Origin: Saccharum officinarum
Lineage: Eukaryota > Streptophyta > Magnoliopsida > Poales > Poaceae
NCBI GenBank assembly: GCA_020631735.1
Contig: CM036215.1
Location: 13,108,346 to 13,172,345, forward strand
Direction: 5' to 3'
DNA length: 64,000 nucleotides
In this document: positions 13,401 through 25,400 of the stretch, piece by piece
Numbering within the stretch: the stretch's first letter is position 1
Layout of the letters: each line of letters starts with the position of its first letter
Notes under the pieces: generated by a model
The model's input: the letters and a program-made list of their open reading frames with translations, nothing else
The model's database searches: none
What the model was told of the DNA's origin: nothing
Translations under genes and position numbers: made by a program

Positions 13401-16400
13401 TGGAATATCAAGGCCCACACTTGGCGAGTGAATACACATCCGACCAGCAAGTGATGTATAGTTTCTTCAGCCTGATCACAGAAGGGACAAGCATCTGGAT
13501 GGGGGAGACCTCTTTTAGCCAACCTATCTGCTGTCCAGACTTTATTGTGAAATACCAGCCAAATGAAGAATCTGCAGCGCGGGGGTGCCCATGTTTTCCA
13601 AATCTTTCGCCAAGGACCAAACTTGATGCTTCCCATAAAGAATGCTCCGTACGCAGATTTGCTGTTGTATGTCCCATCCTGGGATAACTTCCAGGTGTAA
13701 CGGTCCTGCACGTCCGGCTGTAAGACTAAGCCCTCCACAATATCCCAAATATGGAAGAATTCAATCAGTACGTCTATTGTGCGAGCTCCTTTTATGTCAC
13801 CAACCCATCTTCTGCTCTGGATTGCTTGAGCCACCGTCCGTCGCTTGGCTGTTCCTTTTGTGACTCTTTTGACCAAATTTGGGGCTATTTCCGCCATGGT
13901 GTGACCATCCAGCCACCTGTCGGTCCAAAACAGGATCTGTTCCCCATTTCCGACAATGGCATCCACTGCGGCATCAAAAAGGGCTTGAGCCTTACGAGGT
14001 ACTGAGACCGGGAGCCCTGCCCATGATCTATCCCGGTCAGTCTTCTGTGCCCAAAGCCATCGGATTCTTAGAGCGCAGCCAAGCAGTTCTAAATTATGGA
14101 TGGCCAACCCTCCATATTCGAGTGGCCGTTGTACTTTCTCCCAAGCTACCAAACAGTGACCCCCATTTGCTTGCTCTTGTCCCTTCCAAAGGAACCCTCT
14201 TCTTATTTTATCTATAGCTTTAAAAAACCATTTTGGCATATCAATAGCTGTCAAGAGGTAAATAGGAGCTGCAGTCATGACCGCGCGCACCATTACCAAC
14301 CGTCCTGCTCTGTTCATTAATGATGCTTTCCATCCTGGGAGGTATTCAGCCACTTTATCTAGTAAAGGCAACAATACTTCCTTGGTTGGCTTACCAATTG
14401 TGAGTGGAAGGCCAAGATAAGTACAGGGAAAATCCATGATGGAGCAAGGGAGAATGTTGGCAGTGAGTGTTAGCTGTTCAACTGTACAATGGATAGGGGA
14501 GACTGCACTTTTGGACAGATTGGTTCTAAGGCCGGAGGCATGCCCAAACAGATCAAGAAGATGTTTGACAACAATCAAATCTGAACTGAAGGGCCTTAAG
14601 AATATCACCGCATCATCAGCATAAAAGGAGATTCTATGCTGAACCTGTTGAATGGATAGCGGCTGCAGTAACTCATTCATCGTTGCATACCTTACCATTG
14701 AGTTCAGGACATCCATCACTAGTATGAATAACATGGGAGAGAGGGGATCCCCCTGTCTAAGACCTCGCTGATGTGTAATAGTCTCTCCCGGCTCACCATT
14801 CACCAATGCTTGCGTGGAGGAGGTTGACAGGATCAGGCATAATAAGTCACACCACCGCTGTCCAAACCCCACATGTCGCAATACTTCCAATAGAAATGAC
14901 CAGGACACAGAATCAAAAGCCTTCGAAATATCCAACTTGAGCAAGATGTGAGCTTCCTTCTTTCTGTGTAGAGATTTCACCATTTGCTGTACTAATAAGA
15001 AATTATCCTGGATATTCCTTCCTCTTACAAAAGCACTTTGGTTCGTAGAGACCAAAGATGGTAAGAAAGGAATGAGGCTTATTGGAGAAGCACTTTGGTT
15101 CCTCTTACAAAAGCCAGTCGATTAGCCATAATTTTAGTTACCAATTTAGCGAAACTATGAATGAGGCTTATTGGCCTGAAATCCTTTACTTGAACTGCAT
15201 CCGTCTTTTTTGGCAGCAAGGTAATGAAGGCCGAGTTAAGGAGCCTGAACTTGAACACATGGCCCCGGTAAATGGCATCCAGGGCCCTCAAAATGTCTTC
15301 TTTGATAATACTCCAACATGTTCTATAGAACCGTCCAGTAAACCCATCGGGACCTGGGGCCTTATCCAATGGCATGTCCTTTATAGTAGCCCATACTTCC
15401 TCTTCAGAAAATGGAGCCTCCAGTACAGAAAGATCATGTTGTTGAACCCCCAACATATTTAGATCAATAGAGTACTCCCTTTCCTCCGCCTTTCCAAGGA
15501 TACCATCAAAATAGTCGAACACAGCCTGCTGTTTCCCCTCCTGAGAAACAACCACTTGATCTCCAACTTGCAACTTTGGAATAAAATTTTTCTTCTTCCT
15601 GAATCTAGCCTGCTGATGGAAAAATGCGGTGTTGGCATCTCCTTCCTTAAGGTACAGAACTCTAGAACGTAGCCGAGCAATGGTTCGTTCAAGTGATGCC
15701 AACCCAAAACAATGGAGTTTGAGTTTCTTGCGCAGCCACTCCTCATCATCAGTAAGATCCCTTAAATCCCTTTCAATTTCCAAGCGGTGAAGGATCTCCT
15801 TAGCCATCTCAAGCTGGATTTTAATGTTTCCCACCTTCCTTTGTCCCCATTTTTGCAACCCCGTACTGAGCCGCTTTAGTTTCAGAGAAAGCCGCTCAAC
15901 GGCGCAGTTAGACTGCACTGGTGTTTCCCAATTATGTTTGACAGCATCTATAAATCCTGGGACCTTTGTCCAGAAGCTTTCGAAGTGAAAACGGCGCTTG
16001 CCGCCAGTGCTCACTTTTAAGCCGAGGATGAGTGGACAATGATCAGAAACACCTGCTGTTGAGCTCTGCAGAACTGAGTTAGGAAAAATGTCATCCCACT
16101 CAACACAACAGAATGCACGATCCAGCCGAACCAATGTGGGAGACCTCCTCTCATTTGACCATGTATATTTACGGCCCAGCAATGGTATCTCTTTGATATC
16201 GGTGTCATCCAAAAACCGCCTAAATCTTCCCATCATAGCCCTGTCCAGATTTGCATTATTCTTGTCGGCAGCTTGGTAAATTAGGTTGAAGTCTCCTGCC
16301 ACTAGCCAAGGTCCATTGTTCAGGGCCTTACAGTTTCTAAGTTCTTGCAGGAACAACATCTTCTCCTCATCTGTTTGTGGTCCATAGACTCCAGTAAACC

Positions 16401-19400
16401 ACCAATTTCTGCCTTCTTGCTCAGAAAACAGGACAGACACAGAATAGGTATCCACCCTAGTAGCAATTGCCTGACATGAGCTACCCTTCCAAGCAATCAG
16501 AACACCCCCCCTGGTGTCATTGGCAGGCAATGCAATGTATTTATCATAAGACGAACCAAACACCGAGAGAAACATATATTGGGTCAAGCTTGCGATCTTT
16601 GTCTCCTGCAGACAGACAATATCCGCATTGCTGGAACGGATGACATCTCTGATAGCATTGCGACGGTCCCTCTTATTGAGGCCTCGCACATTCCAAATCA
16701 ATATAGAAGCCGGATTCATTTCCGACAAGAATTAAAACGACCAGAGGAGAAAACCCAAAGCCACCCTCATACTGCTGCAAGCACGTATGCAGTCCGCACC
16801 TGCTCTCCCTCTCCTACTGCCCAACCAAAGATGGCGGCTAAAGCAGCAACATGGGATTCAGAGAGGAATGGCTTATAAAGTTTACTGTATCGGTCCTGTG
16901 CATCCGGATGAATTACCTCCCTTTCTTCGAAGCCTAGACTCCGCATCACCCTCTTCTGCGCCTCCGTGACCGCTGGCGCAGGAGGGCAGGGCCCAACGCC
17001 GGCCACCCGCCGGCTCCGGCGCGGCAGGGACCCAGGCGGGGGCATCTTCTTCCGTCGTTTCTGGATCACAGGCAAGGGGAGGAGCATGTCCACCGGCTTG
17101 CGCATCAAATTTAGCTTCTTGATTGGAGAAGGCACCGGCGGCTGCTGAGGTTGGCAAGCTTCGATGGGTGGAGCAGAGCTCCTGACACGACATCGGCGTC
17201 GTGAATACACTTGTAGGGGTGGAGGCGAAGCAGCGGCGGTAGCGCTTGGAAGGGTGGCAAGGCTCCCCACCGGCGTTTGGGGGTTGGTCGCCGGCGCCGA
17301 CTGGGAAGCTGGTGCGTTAGCTATGGAGTTGGCGACGGCGTGCTGACCGGACTCCACCAGATTGACTCCGGAGACAACCCCGAAGCATTCTAGCACTGGT
17401 TCATCGATGGGTTGAAAGTCATCTGCATCGCTGGGCCTAGCAGAGGGAGGAGGCCCACCGAGCTGTCGTCCTATCTCATCCGCTCGCGGCCCATTAGTAG
17501 GGGAATGCCCAGGGGACTGGGCCCGCTGCAGGCAAGCGTCCACAGACGGCCCAGCATCACGGGACGCCTTCTGGGAGGAGCCAGCAGCACGGTGGAATTC
17601 CTCGAGCCGCTCCACGGAAGGATCGAGAGGCGCTTCCGTCGCCGGGACTTCAATGCTCTGGGAAGATGGCAGAACGGCACGCGTTGACGAGTTGGACTCT
17701 TCGGAGGCGGTGCGCCTGGGCGAGTTGGGCACCTCGGGTGTTGTGCGCGTGGGCGAGCTGGCCCCCTCGGAAGCCACAACTTGCGCCGAGGCATCCATGC
17801 CGGTGACTTCAATGCTCGGGGTAGTTGGCGAGACGGCAGGCGTGGACGAGTTGGACTCCTCGGAGGCCGTGTACAACGGCGAGTTGAGCACCCCGGGTGC
17901 AGCGCGCGTGGGCGAGCTAGCCCCCTCGGAAGCCACAGCATGCGCCGGGGCATCAATGCACGGGGCGGCTGGCGAGGCGTCGCGAGGAGGCGGAATTAGC
18001 CCGGCCGACGCATGGCACTCCTCAGAAAGCCATGGGTCCAGTCTGGTGTGGACCGGCCCCCGCGGAATACAGGACGTCGTCGGGCCGCCGGGCGCCGCCG
18101 CAACCGCAGCAGGTCTGTCCATAGGAGGGGAGCATCGCCGCCGCTGCCGTCTTCGTCGACCCCTTCCAACGTCAGCCGGAGGCGGAGGTGGAGAATCACC
18201 CGCCGTTGAGGGCTGGCTGAAAGGGATCACCGAAATCTGAATGGGATACGACAGCAGACGCTTCACCGGGCTGGAGGTGTCCGCAGCCAACGACGGCTCA
18301 ATGATATGTAAGTCCATCACCGTAGGGATCAGCTTGGGGTCGGAACACCAAGCCGCCACCCTGAACACGTCGCGCCGAATCGCATTGTCAGGATGAACGC
18401 CACCAATCCAGCAAAATTCATTCAGCAGTTGTTCTGACGTAGAGAGCTCCCATGCATGCGCCGGGATCCCGCGCAGCTCAATGTCGACCGCCGACGATAG
18501 ACTGGCAGGAGACGAGTGAATGAACCGCGTCCACTTCATGACGTGAAGACGGAGGCCTGGGCTGATGATTGGCCGCCCACCATTGTAAATCCTTGTTGCA
18601 GTGTCCTCGTCTGGTAAGATGAGGAGGAAACTGGCCGGCCCTGAGCGGAGAAGGGCGAGCGTCTCTACGTCGACCTCAAAGCGAGAAGCGACCAAGTTCT
18701 TGATGGAAACCTCGATGTCGTCGAGAGGCTCCCCTATCACAGAGACGACCAAGGCACGCTGGAGCGCATCCTCCTTTTGGTTGATGGTGGCCGACCGGTC
18801 AATGATCCGCCTGGGCCTTAGAACAGGGGCTTCCCGATCATCGCCGCTAGAGGCCGCAGGGAGGGAGACCATCGGGACATCACCTTCACCATCCTCGTTG
18901 CGCTCTGGAGGAGTCGAGCCGTGATCAGTCTCTGTCGACCGCCGCCCGCGAGTCCGTCGCCGCCTACGACATCCCTGGCCTGCCGCCTCGACACCGGCCT
19001 GCATCATGCACGAAACCGATGGAGGGACAGAGCCAGAAGACGGAGGCGGGGACTCAAGCGGTGGCGAAACAGAGGCCCGTCGCCAGACCAAGCGTCGATG
19101 GGGCAACGACCTTCGGCGATCCGGGCAGGTGAGAACACGGTGCCCCTGGGCCCGGCAATGGAAGCAGCGGGGGGCGGACCGGCAGCTCGCCGCGCGATGA
19201 TGCGGAGAGAAGCAGTTGAAGCAGAGACCTCGAAGGTCGTTCGGGACAGACCGGAGAGGTCGGCCCGCCTGCCGCCGGGCTTCCTTGCGGGTCCGCCGGC
19301 TTCGCGCCTTCATCCAACCATCAGCGTCGGGGGCATCAAGAACCGTCGGACGCCGATTACTCACCTGCGTCACCACAATCCGCGGCACAGGAGAAGTACC

Positions 19401-22400
19401 ACGCGAGGGTGCGGCCTGGGGCTCCGGACGGGGGACGGAGGTCTTCAAGGTCGCCTTAGCTGCAATCCCAGCGCGCACAACCTCCGCGAACGATGGAGGA
19501 GTGACACCGCCGGACTTGCCAGAGGGAGGGGTCTCCCGGCACCACCGGTCGGCCTTGCTACGCCCGAGCAGGATTGGAGGGGTCCCCGATGCTAGGGAGG
19601 ATGTGGCGACGGGACTCGAGGGAGCCCCGGCCGATGGAGTGGCCGCCGGGCCCGGAGCGGACGACAGCGGGGGGCTGGTGGTGGAAGGGGCGTCGGGGAC
19701 GGAGGGCGAGAGGGAGGGGACAGGCGGAGCGGGAGTCATTACTAAACATTTCGAAGTATACTCCTCATCTCCTCCCTGCTAGGCTCCTACCGTGAGCTCT
19801 CGGCCTCTCACGTGCACCGTGCGTCCACTACAGTAGTACTCCCTTGTGTGCTCTGATTTGATATTTAGTTTTGTTCTTTGTAGTACAGTAGATGGTCCCA
19901 GGTGATGAACATGCTCCAATTAAGCTGCTATGGTTGTGGTTTATTAAGTTGCTGAACATCCTTATTTACTGGTAAGTCTGGTGCCTATGCAGCACGGATA
20001 CAGATACGTGTATCGGAATCGGACGGATACGGATACCATTTTTTGAAAACAAAAACAATATGTGGATACGTTTTATTATTTTTTTTACAAAAATAAATAA
20101 TAAGGTAATTAAAATTAGTGGCAGCTGGTCAGTATGTATGGATGCTCTCTGGAGATTACTCCAATTACTTCACAGCTTCTAGTCGGTACTCGCTAGTAGT
20201 ATAACAAACATTTGTAAGATAATCTGCTGCTCTCCTTGTTGATTTTGCTGCAGCAGGTTGTTGGCATTGGTCAGCACTTGCTGTCCTTCTAGACCACTGT
20301 AGAAGTATGGCAATGGGCCAATCTATGAAGTGGCTTACCTTAGCCATGTAGGAGTAGTTGGAGGCTGAAATCAGCCATGTACTAATGTACCATATAGTTG
20401 GTACTAGTATTGTATATATACTCAACGCAATGCAAGGAAGAAAAGCAGTTCAGTTTCCTGCACATGTGCTTGTTTAGTACTCTGTTCTCAGCTCTTCTTC
20501 TACCTCTAGCCACGAGTTGTGTGGGTGGGTGTGAGTGAGCTAAGTGCTCACCTCTGCAGGGAGCTCGGTTGCCAACAACGTTGGGCATCGAGCTATCCCT
20601 GACGCAGCTCTCTGATGTCCACCACTTATCCTACTGACACCCTAAAGTCAGAGTCAGCTCTCCACCGCTCGTTCCCCCAGTTCTCACCCCTTTCCAGTTT
20701 CCATACGGGAAGACAAAAGGCAAGAAACAAACTGGAGGTCACCATTGAGGAAGAACTAGTGACTAGATCAGGAGGTGAAGAACGAAATCAAGAAGGGGAA
20801 ATCACCAAAGGTTGCTGCTGAATCACCACCAGGACTTCTGTCGCAGCCTCTAGGGCAGGTGGGCAGCCAGGTGGGATGCCTCGTGTGGGCTGCATCGTCG
20901 GTGCTTGCGAGTGCAGGCAGGCACTGGCCCGTCGGGCGGTGGTGCTCATGCTGCCGTGTGTCCGGACAGGATGCTTTGTGCTTCGTGCGGGGATGCAGGA
21001 AGCATTGGCACCTAGGCGACGCTCACGCATACAGGCGTGCAACAGCGCGTCTAAGCCAGCAGCCGGCTGTGATGATGTGCATCCAGGTGGGGACCTATCC
21101 ACCTATCGTAATGGAGGTCATAAGTCACGTGGTGTGTGGGCTAGGCCGTATCGCTAAACAGCTTGGATACGTGTCAGTCCACATATCGGAATTTTGTTAT
21201 ATTTATTTTTTTGCCAATACTTTGCGGATACATAGCCGATATGGGATACGTGGCCAACCTCACGTATCCATGCAACAGTCTGGTATTATATTTATTTCAT
21301 ATTAAATCATGTGTAATTATTATCATTAAAAAATATCCTAGGCATATCCTCGTGTCACCCTTTTTTGAAAATAGCGCACCCAATACCCGTATCTGTATCT
21401 GGGCAACATAGACTCTACCATGCCCCTTTGCAGCACTTCTGTCCTTAGTTCTGTTTCTAGGATGGCAATGCACCAGCTCTTATTTTATAATTTCTTTGCC
21501 CATGGATAAAGATGGGTTTTGCTTTGTGCAGCATAAGTTCTGGATTTCTTTTGTCATATATATTCATTGATCTCTAAGAGCAGGATCGATTCAAAGCATG
21601 TGATCTACGCTTTGATACAGTACTCTATTCAACCAAAAAAAGGGGGAAAAAAGGGTGTGGATGGTCCTCACCTGGTAACGTGCGGACGTCCAACCAAATC
21701 ACGATGCATGGACTTCTTAATCGACTCTACTACTTAGGGGTTAATTGGCTTGGCTGGCTCGTGATTGAGGCCATACGCTCCAACCTGGCTAATTGGCTTG
21801 GCCGGCTAATCCGCTCCAAGCGCACACAACTCATCTGCAACCGGAGCCGCTGCCTGATTCGATTGTCTGCCACCGGCTTCCTCTCTCATGTCCAGTTTTT
21901 CCTCTGCCTGCATCACCACCGCCAGCAATTCCCTTTTGCCTCAAATCCAGATGTGCCACCACCGCCGGCGATCTCTGTGCCACCGGTTACCGCGTGATGG
22001 CGGCGGCCGTCTCTCATCGCTGCAATTGCGGCGTTTTTCCCATCTACAATCAAAGCCGCCGCGAGTTACCGAGCCCGTTCAGTTATTCCGTACGAGCCTG
22101 TGAGTGCGAACCAAGGACTCCTATCGTGAGAGCACTGGGAGGCCAAGCCGGTCGATTAAGAAATCCATGCGTCGTGATTTGGTTGGATGTCCGCATGGGG
22201 CTAGATGAGGACCATCTACACCCAATTTTTTCCCAAAAAAAAGGAGTGAATCCATCAGTGGTCCCCTAGACTTGTTTCGTATTCTCATCCAGGGTCATGA
22301 ACTCTCAATTGCAGAATCAGCCCTTAAACTTACCATCATTAGCTCTTAAACATACTATTGAGTTGCATGCAACAACCAGTTCAACCAATAAGCTTAAGTT

Positions 22401-25400
22401 GATAGGGAAGGCAGGCAATTCACTTATATTTCTAAACTCCCCCTCACGTAGAAGCTCTTCCAAGCGGTCAGGCCTGAGACATGGAATAGGAGCAAGCAAC
22501 AATCATTTTATTTAATTGCGCTAGCAAGGATTCAAATTTGAGACCTCTGGCCCAGATACTATATTGAGTTGCATGCACCGACTAACTCAACCCAAAAAAA
22601 GCTTAAATTGATGGGGAAGGTGAGCAAATTTACTTTATATTATAACACTACCCCTCACATGGAGGCTCCCTCAAGCCTCGGATGTGTAATAGCCTAATAG
22701 GAGTGAGCAACAATCATTTTATTTTATTTAATTGCACTAGCTAGGATTTGAACTCAACACCTCTAATCCTACTACCATATTAAATTGCATGCACTAACCA
22801 ATTCAACCCAAAAGCTTAATTTGATGGGAAGGTGGACAATTCACTTTAATATTTCAACACATATGTGTGTGCCCCAGGTGGCACACCACATATGCATCCA
22901 AGGGTGTTTTGAAGGGTACGGACCAGAAATGGTACATTTAGTAAGTTTAAGGGCCTGAATTTGCAATTCAAGAGTTCATGGACCTAGATAAGAATCTGGG
23001 GCATGCTTAGAGCACCTCCAGTGTATGCTGGAATCAAACCGAGGGAAGAAAAAATCGAACCAAGCACACTAAAGCATGCGGACATTTGTTGTCAGAACTG
23101 AAATCGCATCCTGCAGTGCAGACAGTTTGCACCGATGGGCATTAAACAAATATTTTCGTATGCCAGCAGCTCCCTGCGCTTGCCAACAGCCACACTGCTT
23201 GGATAAAAAAACAATTCTTTAGTTCCATCTGGGTCCCACGAAGCGATGCACACACTGGAGAGAGCGAACGCTGCTATTGTTCGTCTTCATCGAATCGCAT
23301 GGTTCGACGCGGACACTGGAGGTGCCCTTAGGGACTGCTAATGGATTTCACTCAACTGCTATAATGATGTACTATGTATGTTCTTGTATTTGTGGTCAGG
23401 CTGCAGTATAGTTATATAAAGCTCAACATTCACCGAGTTAAGCAAGCAAGAAATAAGAAGGATCTTAACTCCACTCTTTCATTTGGGCACCATAATCAGC
23501 CAGGATGCCATCAAAATGCCTGGCCTTTAGGGTCACTAGCTTTGTGCCCCCTCTTCCTCACAACTATAACCAACACCTTTATACGGCTTAAACAAATATA
23601 TTAGAAAAGTTCATTTGCACTCATTCTTTTTGGGGAAATAGAAATTCATTTTTGCACATAGCATCACAACAGAGAACAAATTTGAATCTACATTAGTTTC
23701 CCATACCATTTCTAAAAGTCAAACACATGCACATGATCATTGGGTATTAAACATCTGGGTGAAATGAGTAACCTTACCCAGTTGTAAGGAAAGACAACTA
23801 ATTAAAATTATATACATCTAAGGCAAATTAAACTAATTAGGCCCCACATAAGTCAGTACAACAGTAATAAAGAGTAAAATATAAAATGAAGATCCTATCT
23901 CGCTTAAAATTTTCCAGATAATTGAATCCATTGCTGCAAAGTCTCTAGCAAGAGCTAAATGAATCAAGGAACCACATACCATCCATCCCAATCCTCAGTC
24001 CATATTGTTGGCTTGTTGTAGGAATTTGGTTTGAACCCATCGCAGTAAAAGGCATTGCACGTATCGAGCTGCCAGAAAGGACGAAACAGTAATCTATTAC
24101 TTCATAATTAGCACATTTGACATAATCTCTAATAGTCTAATGTAATGCAAAGTCAATCTCAATAGAGTTTGAGGCAACCTACAATTTGTTCTGGAGCATC
24201 AGTTTGCCTACACATTACCCAAGGAACACCAGTATCAAGTGCAAGTGCCATCTGAGCTGCCCATTGCATGTATCTCTTCCCTGCTTGACCATACTTGCCT
24301 TGAATGTTACCGTATTCATTTTCAATCTGTCAAACATTTTCCAGATAAAAAGATTATACACATTTTAGTGTATATATAATTCAACTGACACATTAAGCAT
24401 GAATATAGGCCTCTTAGGAAACTGAGCCCTGCTCATTTGGTTGATCACTCATGTCCAAGTCCTTTCCAACTCAAATTTTGGTGCCTATTTCTTCTTACTA
24501 AAAGATGCCTAGTTCCTCCCAGATTTTCTCGAACTAAGTTCATCCTAGTTTTGGTCGAGTTTTTATTAATATGAGCCTCTTACATCCACCAACCTTCAGG
24601 TATTTGTGCTGCATTAACTAGGCACAGAGGAAACACCATAAGTCCTGCTACTTCAGCAGGTAAAACAGCCGACATCTAGCTCTTGGCTACATAACATACT
24701 TAAGCATTGTAACCTTTACCACATTATGGTTCAACATTCAACTCTATCATGAGCACCTCCATATATAGAACGTCATCTAACTTTTTTTATTAAATAAGGA
24801 ATAACCATTGCTGGGTTTAACAATATCAATGTATTAAATGAGACATCAAAGATACTAAGCAATGTTGTCACCAAACGGCACCAACTAAAAATTATTTAAG
24901 CCACAAATAACATAATATCCACCTGCCATCGATATTTTTCAAATCTCTATGTGTACTGACTAATGGATGATAGCTTCCTTTTTGAACGAGACTAATATTC
25001 AAAATGCAGTAACGAGCCAGGTCTGCAGCATCTTGGCGAACTCGAGGGCCAGCTCCAATTCTGAGAGGTAAAGCGGCTTTCCAAACAAACCATTACTATT
25101 GTTTTCTAAATATCATCATCGTCATTAATAATATTATCAGATAATTCTTTTTTCTTAGAAAGTCAAGGCGCAAGCAAGAATGAACTGCCATAGTTATAAG
25201 GCAAATACTCACAAGATGCCATTTCATGGAGAAGATGTTAGCTCCTCTTGCACATTTTAAGTAACTGGTAATACTTTGTAAGATTTATTATAAAAATGAA
25301 AAGAATCTAATGTAACATTGTGTAGATTACGTAAGCTTCAACAACTTGGGCTAGGTCTTGTTGAGGGGTTAGTTTAACCAGCCTTGGTTGGGTCGGGATT

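Larger units (their letters stand above)
12932..19751 (-). mobile_element. L1-type LINE, nearly full length
   Basis: The 6.82-kb non-LTR retrotransposon is flanked by a perfect 13-bp target duplication CGAAGTATACTCC (12919-12931 and 19752-19764). It ends in a 10-base poly(A), seen as T at 12932-12941, after the grass-L1-like end ...CTCCTGCGTGGTTCGAGA. ORF1 and ORF2 follow in the same orientation as the beta-galactosidase gene whose intron 7 holds it. Only 12 bases precede the ORF1 ATG, so the 5' UTR is probably truncated. The perfect TSD argues for a young insertion. Confidence 0.94.

Noticed and set aside
17653..18240. 195-codon plus-strand frame within the L1
   Set aside because: Antisense shadow of the GC-rich ORF1 C-terminal repeats.
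20775..21305. 176-codon frame [17 protein letters not shown]...
   Set aside because: It may be a captured gene fragment, but I recognise no domain or splice context and the second half runs into the repeat end of a candidate DNA element.
22356..22860. tRNA genes on the minus strand
   Set aside because: There are B-box-like words but no acceptor stem or cloverleaf; the 210-220-bp tandem structure fits a SINE-like repeat.
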